Made by a program: the position numbers and the translations under genes | Assembly: GCA_018304145.1 (NCBI GenBank) | Contig: JAGVWU010000005.1 | Span: 1 to 34,937, forward strand | Source: Candidatus Pacearchaeota archaeon | GTDB taxonomy: Archaea > Nanobdellota > Nanobdellia > Pacearchaeales > GW2011-AR1 | DNA length: 34,937 nucleotides | Reading direction: 5' to 3' | Notes under the pieces: model-generated | What the model was told of the DNA's origin: nothing | The model's input: the letters and a program-made list of their open reading frames with translations, nothing else | Database searches by the model: none | Shown: piece after piece, positions 9,533-18,452 of the stretch | Layout: every line of letters begins with the position of its first letter | Numbering within the stretch: the stretch's first letter is position 1

Positions 9533-9545
9533 AATGTACATTAAG
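9530..9545. repeat. perfect 16-bp palindrome CTTAATGTACATTAAG
   Basis: Read directly; abuts the 9501-9532 inverted repeat. Confidence 0.8.
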
Positions 9546-9578
9546 GTATTTATAAGCTTTTCTACGTTAGAATAAATT

Positions 9579-9929
9579 ATGGGACAGTTTTGGGCTCGAA
9601 TTTATAAAATTTATTTTGAGCAAATATTATTAATGATTGATAAAATAGAAAGTTTCACTAACAACACTAGTTATGAAGATTTTTCAAAGGATGTGAATCT
9701 TATTGATGCAACTATAATGCGTTTGCAGGTTATTGGTGAAAATATGTCAAATATCCCTTACTCATTAAGAAAACAACATAAATCAATACGCTGGAAAACT
9801 TTTCTTAATATGCGAAACTTTTTTTCACACAAGTATTCGGCAATAAACCATGAATTGCTCTGGCAGATTGTTAAAAATAGAATACCTGTTTTAAAAGAAG
9901 AAATAACAAAGATTATGCAAACAATTTAA
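9579..9929 (+). CDS. HepT-like (DUF86) HEPN-domain protein, no MNT partner adjacent
   Basis: RNFFSHKY matches the HEPN RX4HXY motif; VDATIMRLQVIGENMSNIP-like HepT core. Confidence 0.8.
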   Translation: MGQFWARIYKIYFEQILLMIDKIESFTNNTSYEDFSKDVNLIDATIMRLQVIGENMSNIPYSLRKQHKSIRWKTFLNMRNFFSHKYSAINHELLWQIVKNRIPVLKEEITKIMQTI

Positions 9930-10020
9930 GATACTGAAAATCCTTTTGCTCGTCGAACCTTCAGGTTCAAATTCCTGAGACATTATTAAATGAATATTCG
10001 CTTTGGGAGAATATTTTAAT

Positions 10021-10092
10021 AGCCCCGCCAGGATTCGAACCTGGGTTACAAGCTCCAGAAGCTCGTAGACTTGACCGCTATCTTACAGGGCT
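10021..10092 (-). tRNA. tRNA-Gln(CTG), 72 nt, no intron
   Basis: Acceptor AGCCCTG/CGGGGCT, T-arm CCAGG-TTCGAAT-CCTGG, anticodon loop TTCTGGA closed by CGAGC/GCTTG. Confidence 0.88.
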
Positions 10093-10220
10093 GTTTTTTC
10101 ATCAATGAACTTACTATTTAATATATCAAAAATAACTTCAAATCATTTATAAAATTATCCTATTGTTGCTTAAACGCACATCATACAAATTCTTAAAAAC
10201 CAGTTATTTTTATTTAAACT

Positions 10221-10925
10221 ATGACCAGCATCATTGGAATTAAATGTGAAAAAGGTCTTGAAGGAGTGGTTGTTGTTTCAGATTTTAGTGGTACTCAAAC
10301 TAGGCTAATTAATGATGGAATTGATACTGCTCACTATGAAAGAAGAAGAACAGCATCAAAAAAATTATATGTAGACCCAAAAAGAGAAGTTGTAATAGGA
10401 ACTTCTGGACAGACTAATCTTCATGGATATTCTAATTTTTTATCAAAAATACTAAAAGATAGTTCTTTAATAAGAAAGGCAATAAGAAGAACTGTTAAAA
10501 CTCATCATCTCAAAGAACTTAAGAAATTAAATATGCAAATAGCTCGATCAAACCAAGACTCTAATCCTCCGTTAATAAGAATTCTTATTGCAACAAGATA
10601 CAATAATGATTCAAGATTATTTCAATCTGATGAAAATGGTTATCTTTTAGAAGTTCCTTATGTTCTTTTAGGCTCAGGTGCAGGTTTAATGTATGAGTAT
10701 ATGTCCAGAAATCACAAAGTAATTCCAAGTGAAACTTCAATAACTGAAGGAATAGATTTAGGATTTAGATGTTTGCACGAAGCTTTTAGAGATCCTTTTA
10801 CAGGAGGCAGAGATTTAGTTGTTGTAACAAAAACAAGAATTGATGAATTAGGAAAAGAAATTAGGGGTGCTATAAATTATGCGAGAAGAATTGCAATTCA
10901 AGAAGCTATCAATCGTTATAAATAA
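10221..10925 (+). CDS. proteasome beta-subunit/HslV-like Ntn hydrolase without propeptide
   Basis: M-TSIIGIKCEKG...VVSD...ASKKLY...LLGSGAGLMYEYM...GRDLVVVTK follows the proteasome beta T1/D17/K33 layout. Confidence 0.78.
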   Translation: MTSIIGIKCEKGLEGVVVVSDFSGTQTRLINDGIDTAHYERRRTASKKLYVDPKREVVIGTSGQTNLHGYSNFLSKILKDSSLIRKAIRRTVKTHHLKELKKLNMQIARSNQDSNPPLIRILIATRYNNDSRLFQSDENGYLLEVPYVLLGSGAGLMYEYMSRNHKVIPSETSITEGIDLGFRCLHEAFRDPFTGGRDLVVVTKTRIDELGKEIRGAINYARRIAIQEAINRYK

Positions 10926-11018
10926 TTAAAATTACAAATATACAATCAATAACTTTATATATTTATAAGTTTTATATTATAAATGTTAAAATTCCCTTAA
11001 TTGGGAAAGAATTTCAAC

Positions 11019-11069
11019 ATGGAAGGTAGAAAGAATTTTTATAAAATTCTTAGAACCATTCCATTTTAA
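11019..11069 (+). other. possible 16-aa leader ORF MEGRKNFYKILRTIPF
   Basis: ATG...TAA ending 13 bp before the 11083 ATG. Confidence 0.3.
11031..11051 (+). promoter_or_regulatory. perfect inverted repeat AAGAATTTT-TAT-AAAATTCTT in the leader of the EF-like gene
   Basis: Read directly; 9-bp arms. Confidence 0.6.
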
Positions 11070-11082
11070 ACCAAAACAAAAA

Positions 11083-11334
11083 ATGGAAGGCAAACAAATA
11101 GGTGTAATTTTTAATTTTTTTGAAAAAGTCGGTGTAATTGCAATTGAACTTACAGACAAATTAAAAGTCGGAGAGACTATAAGGATTGTTGGAGGAGACA
11201 AAGATTTTACAGAAATTGTTGACAGTATGCAGATTGATGGAAAAAACGTATCATCTGCAAAAAAAGGCGACCAAGTCGGAATAAAAATCAGCGACAAAGT
11301 TCATAAAGGATATAGAGTTTTTAAGGTAAAATAA
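11083..11334 (+). CDS. stand-alone translation elongation factor-like (EF-Tu domain 2-like) protein
   Basis: GVIAIELTDKLKVGETIRIVGGDKDFTEIVDSMQIDGKNVSSAKKGDQVGIKI. Confidence 0.8.
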   Translation: MEGKQIGVIFNFFEKVGVIAIELTDKLKVGETIRIVGGDKDFTEIVDSMQIDGKNVSSAKKGDQVGIKISDKVHKGYRVFKVK

Positions 11335-11354
11335 TTCTAAATGTTCAATTAAAT

Positions 11355-11550
11355 TTTATGCCCTGACCGTGGGTGGAAATTCCCTTGATTTTATTCAAAT
11401 CCCATGTTGGGCATGGATTTGTGTTCGATGCCCCCAAGAGGGGTTGTGCATTGAACTATTCTTCAAGCTTTTTTTTCTTGTTTTTCCTCTTTTTGTTATT
11501 GTTAATGAATGTGAGCTGTTAAAGTTTATTTAGTTTTCTGTTTTTAAGAT
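11355..11550 (+). repeat. dispersed structured intergenic repeat, copy A
   Basis: About 190 bp, highly similar to 26855-27030; contains GTTCGATGC...GCATTGAAC stem and a T-rich tail. Confidence 0.85.
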
Positions 11551-11598
11551 GTTTAAAGCTATGAAAGATTTTATAAACTATAACCTCACGTCAATTAT

Positions 11599-12873
11599 AT
11601 GAGTAAGAAATTTGTCATATGTTTATCATTGATCGGTATCTTATTTTTTATTAATCTGGTAAACGCAGCAGAATTTGATGTTGAAATAGAATTGAATAAT
11701 TTTTATTATGGGGATGAAATCGAAGGTCTTGTAGAAATAACTGGAGATATAAGCGATATAGACTATATATCTTATCAATGGAATGTATGGTATACTGAAA
11801 GAGATGAACCACATATTTTTTATTGTCATCCTGAAGGGGATGACCAATGTGATTATATTTCTGATAATAAACTAAAACACACATTCAAAATAAATTCAAC
11901 TTATTTCACAGATTTAGGTGATGAAATTTTTGGAAGAGTTAAAATATTTACTAAATCTAGAAAGGAATTATTATTCTTAGGAGACTCAAGAACTCTTTCA
12001 AGTCGCCCATTAAAAATTGTTGAGTTAACTCTTGATGATAATAGTTACAAGCATGGAGCAACAATTAATCTTACTTCCGACAATTTTCAAAGGTATGGAT
12101 ATGTTGGAAGTTTAATAAAAAAGAAGAGTGTTCATCTACAATGCTGTGAGGGTCCTTACTGTTCTCCAGAGGATAATGATTTTTGTTCAGTTAGTAGTTT
12201 TGATAATGATAATCTTTCTTGTTCTGGAACTGCTTGGGGATACCTTGGAAAACAAATGATTGCTTGTAATCTTCGTGATTATAGTGGTTATTCCGAAACT
12301 AAAGAAATTTGGTTTGATATAGTTGAGGGAAAAATACCTTCTACCACTAATGAAGAAATCTCCCGTGAAGGAGTAAGATACGAAAAAGATTTGCTAAAAG
12401 CTCTTGAGGATAAAGATTTTGCAAAAAATCTTATGAAAGATGAAGACTTTATTGGTCTAGAAATTATAGATGGCAAAGTTTGGGCTAATGTTTTTATAAG
12501 ATTGAGAGATAAATCAAATATAGAGGATAATTATGAGGAAAACAATCTTTCTGGAGATGAGTGGTTTAGCTTAAAATCTGATGAAATTCTCTCTTCTCTT
12601 TCTAATGACGAATTTCTTTTTGTAGATAAACTTTCTAATGGATTTTCTGGAAAAATTTCTCTTGATGGATTTTTGAAGTTAAGAAAAAATGATGATATTA
12701 CTCTTATAAGTTGGCCCAAATGGAGATTAAAACTTCTTGATGGTTCGGGTCCCTTAGTAAGAAATGATTCTTATTATCTTGCTTACACTATTTCTATAAT
12801 TTTTATTATTGGATTCTTAATACTTATGATCTTTCTATTAAAATCAAAAAAGAAAAGGCACAAGAAAAAATAA
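11599..12873 (+). CDS. secreted/membrane-anchored protein with C-terminal TM
   Basis: Signal FVICLSLIGILFFINLVNAAE; C-terminal YTISIIFIIGFLILMIFLLKSKKKRHKKK. Confidence 0.75.
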   Translation: MSKKFVICLSLIGILFFINLVNAAEFDVEIELNNFYYGDEIEGLVEITGDISDIDYISYQWNVWYTERDEPHIFYCHPEGDDQCDYISDNKLKHTFKINSTYFTDLGDEIFGRVKIFTKSRKELLFLGDSRTLSSRPLKIVELTLDDNSYKHGATINLTSDNFQRYGYVGSLIKKKSVHLQCCEGPYCSPEDNDFCSVSSFDNDNLSCSGTAWGYLGKQMIACNLRDYSGYSETKEIWFDIVEGKIPSTTNEEISREGVRYEKDLLKALEDKDFAKNLMKDEDFIGLEIIDGKVWANVFIRLRDKSNIEDNYEENNLSGDEWFSLKSDEILSSLSNDEFLFVDKLSNGFSGKISLDGFLKLRKNDDITLISWPKWRLKLLDGSGPLVRNDSYYLAYTISIIFIIGFLILMIFLLKSKKKRHKKK

Positions 12874-12883
12874 ATTTTTCGCT

Positions 12884-13005
12884 TCTCCGTTGGGGATTTT
12901 CACATTCTCAAATTCACTGCTCCGCCCACGATTCGAATTTTTTATCTTCAAATCCCCAATGGGACATAGCACATTTTACGCATTTATGCCCCTACCGGGC
13001 AAGAA
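12884..13005 (+). repeat. second intergenic repeat module, copy D
   Basis: Shares CGTTGGGGATTT..ACA.TCTCAAATTCACTGC.CCGC with 32904-32941 and CACATTTA.CG..TTTATGCCCCT.CCGGG with copy B; TTGGGGATTT/AAATCCCCAA arms. Confidence 0.7.
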
Positions 13006-13134
13006 TACATTCTGTCCACTTTGATGGAACTCTGCCTTTTTATTTGATTATTAAGATAATAAAGTGGTGCTTGTATTTATATTTTTCTGAAATTTTTATA
13101 TGCCGTTTTTTATTGGTATATTATATAAAAAATC

Positions 13135-13986
13135 TTATAATTTAATAGATTTTTGGGAATCTATTATTAATCTTATAAATAAAAAAATCATCTTATTTGT
13201 CATCATTTTGGTTTGCTCTTTTCTCTTTTGTGAGTAAGCAGAATAAAACATCATCATAGACATATTCTTAAGCAGTTTTTCCACATAATTTTGAATTTCA
13301 GAGAAGGGAAAATAAATTCCTTCTAAAAATAGGAAGACTTTTCCATCTATTTCTCTAGAATTTTTCTTTAATGGAATTCCAATTCTTACCTCTGTTCTGT
13401 TATTATATTTTCCAATCCATTTAATTATGTTTTTTTGTTCTTCTTCTAATCTTTCTTTAGTTGCTCTAATTTTTCTCCTTCTTAATTGTTTTTTTATTTT
13501 ATTTAGATTTAACATATAATTATATTCTCCGGTGGAATATACTTCTAATTCTTGGAACATAATCATGATATCTGTTAATAATTGCTTATATTTGCTTGCT
13601 TCTTTTTCATTTCTAATCAATTTTAATAAGTTATAATGCACTTTTTTACTTCTCGGAGTATAAATATAATATCCCCTTACTCTAGTATCATATTTTATAC
13701 CAAAATTTTCTTTTATAAATCTTTTATTTTTAGGAGTTTTTCCTATAAAGAAAACTTTATAATTGTTTATTTTTTTTCTTAATTCTTTTTCAATTCCTTG
13801 CCATACAGTATTTTTTACCCCTACATTAATTAATTCTTTTTCTATCTCTTTTATTGTCCAAATATTCTGCATAAAAATAATCCCTTCTTTAAATTGTCCT
13901 CTTTTTTCCTTTTGTATTATTTCCTCAATTTGCCAATATTTGCCATTTTTAAGCCTAGATTCCTCATATTTTTTTATTATATCCAT
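13135..13986 (-). CDS. hypothetical protein
   Basis: 283-aa ORF, Lys/Ile rich, no recognised domain. Confidence 0.55.
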   Translation of the reverse strand: MDIIKKYEESRLKNGKYWQIEEIIQKEKRGQFKEGIIFMQNIWTIKEIEKELINVGVKNTVWQGIEKELRKKINNYKVFFIGKTPKNKRFIKENFGIKYDTRVRGYYIYTPRSKKVHYNLLKLIRNEKEASKYKQLLTDIMIMFQELEVYSTGEYNYMLNLNKIKKQLRRRKIRATKERLEEEQKNIIKWIGKYNNRTEVRIGIPLKKNSREIDGKVFLFLEGIYFPFSEIQNYVEKLLKNMSMMMFYSAYSQKRKEQTKMMTNKMIFLFIRLIIDSQKSIKL

Positions 13987-14045
13987 AAAATAGGTAACTA
14001 TATGCAGTTTAAAAAAGTTATCTATTACAAACTATTTAACGAGTT

Positions 14046-14159
14046 ATGGAATATCAAGATAATAAAGACATTGCCGAAGAAATAATCTCGAAACTCAAGG
14101 AACTTAATGAGATATTAGACAATTTAATCAGGAGGTCTAAAGAAAATGGGGATGACTAA
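14046..14159 (+). CDS. short coiled-coil-like protein (37 aa) overlapping the RHH gene
   Basis: Manual translation MEYQDNKDIAEEIISKLKELNEILDNLIRRSKENGDD; overlaps the next ATG by 14 bp. Confidence 0.4.
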   Translation: MEYQDNKDIAEEIISKLKELNEILDNLIRRSKENGDD

Positions 14160-14388
14160 GCAAGGACATTTTTATGCAACTGATAAAGAAAAGGAAATGC
14201 TCAAAAATAAAGCAAATGAAAGAAAAATGACTTTATCTGATTTTTGCAGAGAAAAGATATTTGAGGGCATAGAAATAGATAAGTTTTCTAAAGTAATGGA
14301 TGTTATTGCTGATAAATTCGTAGATAAAATTTCTGAGAGAATAATAAAAGAATTGATTAGGCAGATTAAGAAAGAATCTAAAAAATAA
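14146..14388 (+). CDS. ribbon-helix-helix, MobC/NikA-like accessory protein
   Basis: GHFYATDKEKEMLKNKANERKMTLSDFCREKIF. Confidence 0.6.
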   Translation: MGMTKQGHFYATDKEKEMLKNKANERKMTLSDFCREKIFEGIEIDKFSKVMDVIADKFVDKISERIIKELIRQIKKESKK

Positions 14389-14550
14389 GAAACATACAAG
14401 ATTTTTACAGATTGTTTTTAATGTGATTTTTCAATAATGATTTATGATAAAAAGATTTCATAAATATTCTATATTGCAAATAAGAAAAATTATCGAGATT
14501 TTTCAATCAGTTCCTCTTCTTATTTTTTCAAATAAACAAATGAAAGGAGT

Positions 14551-14585
14551 CGCGGATTTTGGTAAGCGTAGCTCCAAAATCCGCG
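14551..14585 (+). repeat. hairpin CGCGGATTTTGG-TAAGCGTAGCT-CCAAAATCCGCG
   Basis: Perfect 12-bp inverted repeat with 11-nt loop, 7 bp upstream of the Rep ATG. Confidence 0.9.
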
Positions 14586-14592
14586 TGTCAAC

Positions 14593-15618
14593 ATGAGTTC
14601 TATGCAATATACAAAACAAATGCTTATCGAGGAATATCCTCTAATTCAGCGAGAAGTGGAAAAGCTAAAATCCAAACTCTCTTTTTGCGGAACTCCAATA
14701 TTAATTAAAGTCGGATGCAGGAAATGTAAAAATGAGGGCATTGAGAACTTTCTTAAGACAATAAAAAAAGATTTTCATTGCTTAATTAGATTATGTTTTG
14801 AAACTAATTGTATCCTGGAAAGATTTGCCTCAACAATGGAACAATTAAGGAGTATTAAAAGGCTAAGTGGTCTAAGAAGGTTATGGCATTTTGCTATTGG
14901 TTTCTCATTACTTGATTTAGAAGAGTTTCAAAACAATTTTGCAATTCATAAAAAAAGATACGAGGTTACTATGAGAAATTATTTCTCTAAAGCAAGAAAA
15001 GAAAATGTTGTTGTAGAATACATTAGGGTTCTTGATTTTTCTTTTGATAAAATTGAAAATGGAAAGATTTATCCACATTATCATTATGGGGCAATTCCAT
15101 TAAAATCATCTGTTAGAAGAAGTTCAATGATTAAATTAAAGGCAATCGAGAAAAATATGAACAAAAGAATGAAACTTAATTATAACTTTCATTTACAATC
15201 ATTCGGCTATAAATCTAAAGAAGCAATATTTAATTATTTAGCAAAGCGTGCCTGTGGTTTATATAAATTTAATGAAGATAAAAATAAGGATTGGGCTAGT
15301 GGAAAAGGCAAGTTAAAAGAGGATATAGAAAATGGAAAATATTTTGGATTAAAGGATGTGATTAATGAAGAACAATATATTAATCACTTTTACAAAAAAA
15401 GGCATTATGTCACCTCCGCAGGCATCCCCCATGGTTCCATTCCTACGGATAATGAACAACACAAAGAAGGATGTATTTGTGAAAAACATGGCAAATTAAC
15501 ACCGAAAGATGTTTTTATTGTCAGGGAAATAGATTATACTCCACCACCACCAGATCCTAGACTAAAAATGGTAGAAAATGACGAGCCTTTTATAGTGAAG
15601 GTTATAAAAATAAATTGA
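14593..15618 (+). CDS. HUH-type rolling-circle replication initiator (Rep)
   Basis: KIYPHYHYGAIPL (HxH motif) followed by KEAIFNYLAKRACGLYKF (candidate catalytic Tyr helix). Confidence 0.7.
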   Translation: MSSMQYTKQMLIEEYPLIQREVEKLKSKLSFCGTPILIKVGCRKCKNEGIENFLKTIKKDFHCLIRLCFETNCILERFASTMEQLRSIKRLSGLRRLWHFAIGFSLLDLEEFQNNFAIHKKRYEVTMRNYFSKARKENVVVEYIRVLDFSFDKIENGKIYPHYHYGAIPLKSSVRRSSMIKLKAIEKNMNKRMKLNYNFHLQSFGYKSKEAIFNYLAKRACGLYKFNEDKNKDWASGKGKLKEDIENGKYFGLKDVINEEQYINHFYKKRHYVTSAGIPHGSIPTDNEQHKEGCICEKHGKLTPKDVFIVREIDYTPPPPDPRLKMVENDEPFIVKVIKIN

Positions 15619-15629
15619 AAAATGAGAAA

Positions 15630-15851
15630 ATGACAGAATTAAAATTTCCCTACGAGAGATGTGATAAATGTAAGAAGGTTGTTAATGTAGTTGAAGAAGG
15701 GTTATTTGATTTTATATCTCCAGAAAAAAATCATCTTAAAGGTGATTTTTGTGGGGATTGCATGCAAGAAATGGTTCCAGAATATAAAGAATTTGTTGAA
15801 GAATTTAGAGAATACAAAAGACAACAAAAAATTAATGGGAATAAAGCTTAG
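15630..15851 (+). CDS. small zinc-ribbon protein
   Basis: CDKCKK...FCGDCMQ; track start 15615 is TTG, ATG at 15630 preferred. Confidence 0.55.
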   Translation: MTELKFPYERCDKCKKVVNVVEEGLFDFISPEKNHLKGDFCGDCMQEMVPEYKEFVEEFREYKRQQKINGNKA

Positions 15852-15923
15852 TTTTAGATTCTTATAATGCCCTTAAAAATAGAGTATAGAAGAATATATA
15901 AAAAAAGAAATTCATTAAATTAA

Positions 15924-16490
15924 ATGCCACAATACTATTTAGATATTGAAACAACGGGTTTAAATCCTTTAGCAGATAAAATAGTTACTATTCAATATCA
16001 AGAATTAGATAGAACAACTGGAGAGGCTATAGGAGATTTAAATATCTTAAGAGCATGGGAATCTTCTGAGAAAGAAATTATTGAGCAATTTATTTTAGGC
16101 AGTAGGGTTTTGGATCCCTATCCTTTTAGTTTTGTTCCAATAGGATTTAACTTAAATTTTGAGCATAACTTCCTAAAAACTAGATCTGAAAAAAATGAAT
16201 TACCTTCAATTGATATTCTTAGTCATCCATTCTTAGATTTAAGGATAATCGGTGTTATAATGAACAAAGGTGAATTCAAGGGATCTGGATTAGATAAGCT
16301 CACTGGAAAAGAAAGGAATGGAAGTCAAATTCCTACATGGTATCAAAATAAAGAATTTGATAAAATTATAGAATATATTAAAATGGAAACCAGAGAATTT
16401 ATAAAATTTAATGCTTGGATATATAAGAGGCTTCCAAATCTATTAACGCAATTTAGAGAAGAAAACAATATAAATAAAAAAGAATTCTAA
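15924..16490 (+). CDS. DEDD-family 3'-5' exonuclease-like (DnaQ/PolB-exo-like)
   Basis: YYLDIETTGLNP, GFNLNFEHNFL, C-terminal conserved acidic region. Confidence 0.75.
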   Translation: MPQYYLDIETTGLNPLADKIVTIQYQELDRTTGEAIGDLNILRAWESSEKEIIEQFILGSRVLDPYPFSFVPIGFNLNFEHNFLKTRSEKNELPSIDILSHPFLDLRIIGVIMNKGEFKGSGLDKLTGKERNGSQIPTWYQNKEFDKIIEYIKMETREFIKFNAWIYKRLPNLLTQFREENNINKKEF

Positions 16491-16549
16491 ATAATATTAT
16501 AGATGATGTTTAAGGATAAGTTTTTATATATACTTATTTTATAATTTTT

Positions 16550-18451
16550 ATGCCTAATTCATTAATAGAAGAACTGCCAAAAATTATCGATAGAGGTAAG
16601 AAAGAAGCCCAAAAAATCTTAGATGGACTTTCTAAATCAAATAAAATAACTTTGCAGACTAATGAACTAGTTCTCCCAACAAAAGCTAAAGGTGGATTCT
16701 TTGGACAAGGGGTTAAAGAATTAGGAAAGAATGAATGGTTGAATAGAATGATTTATGGAGATAATCTTCTTACAATGCAGGCTCTTCTTGCAGGCGATCC
16801 TTTTTCAGGCCTGTCTTCAATGAGAGGAAAAATTGATTTGATTTATATTGATCCTCCATTTGATAGTAAGGCAGATTATAGAACAAAGATACATCTTCCA
16901 GGAGCAGATATTGAATCAAAACCAACAGTTATAGAGCAATTTGCATATTCAGACACTTGGAAAGATGGAACTGCATCATACTTACAGATGATTATTCCAA
17001 GATTAATTTTAATGAGAGAATTACTTTCAGAACAAGGCTCAATTTATGTTCATATTGATTGGCATGTTGGACATTATGTTAAAGTTATTCTTGATGAAAT
17101 TTTTGGGAAAGAGAATTTTAGAAATGAAATTGTTTGGTGGTATTATAATAAAATGCAAGGAAATATTGGTAGATTTGCATCAAACCATGATGTAATTTTT
17201 TCATATAAAAAAGGAGAAAAGCCATTTTTCAAAATGATAAAAGAGCTAAGAGAAAATCCAAAAAAACAACAAGTACGTTTTTGGGATCCTAAAACACAAA
17301 GTTTAAAAAATAAAAGGGATGAACAAGGGAAACCAATGTATTATGATGATACTCACAGAACAATTGATGATGTTTGGAGAATGTCTTATTTAGTTCCTGC
17401 AGATAAAAAAGAAAATTTAAAATTTGCAACCCAAAAGCCCGAAAAACTTCTTAACAGAATAATTGAATCTTCCTGTCCAGAAAATGGAATAGTAGCAGAC
17501 TTCTTTGCAGGCTCTGGAACAACAGGAGCAGTTGCAGAAAAATCAGGAAGAAAATGGATAATGTCAGATTTAGGAAAGCCTGCCTGCATGACCTCAAGAA
17601 AAAGATTAATTGATCAAGATGCAAAACCTTTTTTATATCAATCAATTGGAGATTATCAGAAAGAACAATTCGAAAAATCTCAATTTAGAACTATTGGAGA
17701 TTTAGCTCATGTTGTAATAAATCTTTATGGAGCTTTACCTTTTCCAATGCAGGAAGGAGTCCCAAATAATCTTGGTTATATAAAACAAGGCAAAACACTA
17801 GTGATTGTTGACTCCCCTTCAAAATTAACTGGATATAATACTCTAAAAAAAGCTCAAGAATTAAGAGGCTCTTTTATGGGTGGATGGGATAAGGTAGTTA
17901 TTCTAGGTTGGAATTTTGTAACAGACATAGGAAAAATAATTGAAAGCTTAAAAGATGATAAGTTAGAAGTTTTAGTTATTCCTCCGGATTTGCTTGATAA
18001 ACTTAAAACAAAAGCAAGTTATGAACAATTGATTAAATCAGGCAAAATTAGATTTTCCTCACTTCAATATTTAACTGTAAAATCTATTTCAAAAAAAGAA
18101 TATAACAAAGAACAAGATGAAATAACTATTGAATTAGATAATTATGTTCTGCTTTCTCCAGACGCCTTACCTTTAGATAAAGAAAATAAAGAAAAACTTG
18201 AGAAAGTCATAAAAGAACATCCTCTAAGTTTAATTGAATATTGGAGTATTGATCCTGAATATGATGGAGAAGTTTTTAGAAGCAAGTGGCAGGATTATCG
18301 AGAGAATCGTGATGGGGATGATACCAAAAAGTATAAGGTTCTGAAAACTGCAAAGTTGGTAGTTCCAAAAATAAAGGGAAAAAGAAATATTTGTATAAAA
18401 GCTGTTGATGTCTTTGGTTTTGAAAGTGCGGTAGTTAAAGAAATAAAATAA
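16550..18451 (+). CDS. mod: Type III restriction-modification adenine methyltransferase (Mod)
   Basis: IDLIYIDPPFDS, VADFFAGSGTTGAVAE, adjacent to Res. Confidence 0.88.
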   Translation: MPNSLIEELPKIIDRGKKEAQKILDGLSKSNKITLQTNELVLPTKAKGGFFGQGVKELGKNEWLNRMIYGDNLLTMQALLAGDPFSGLSSMRGKIDLIYIDPPFDSKADYRTKIHLPGADIESKPTVIEQFAYSDTWKDGTASYLQMIIPRLILMRELLSEQGSIYVHIDWHVGHYVKVILDEIFGKENFRNEIVWWYYNKMQGNIGRFASNHDVIFSYKKGEKPFFKMIKELRENPKKQQVRFWDPKTQSLKNKRDEQGKPMYYDDTHRTIDDVWRMSYLVPADKKENLKFATQKPEKLLNRIIESSCPENGIVADFFAGSGTTGAVAEKSGRKWIMSDLGKPACMTSRKRLIDQDAKPFLYQSIGDYQKEQFEKSQFRTIGDLAHVVINLYGALPFPMQEGVPNNLGYIKQGKTLVIVDSPSKLTGYNTLKKAQELRGSFMGGWDKVVILGWNFVTDIGKIIESLKDDKLEVLVIPPDLLDKLKTKASYEQLIKSGKIRFSSLQYLTVKSISKKEYNKEQDEITIELDNYVLLSPDALPLDKENKEKLEKVIKEHPLSLIEYWSIDPEYDGEVFRSKWQDYRENRDGDDTKKYKVLKTAKLVVPKIKGKRNICIKAVDVFGFESAVVKEIK

Positions 18452-18452
18452 A

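Noticed and set aside
9955-9978. GAACCTTCAGGTTCAAATTCCTGA resembling a tRNA T-arm
   Set aside because: T-loop would have 8 nt and no acceptor or anticodon arm can be built around it.
11641-12719. Minus-strand ORFs under the 11599..12873 gene
   Set aside because: Shadow ORFs without recognisable domains.
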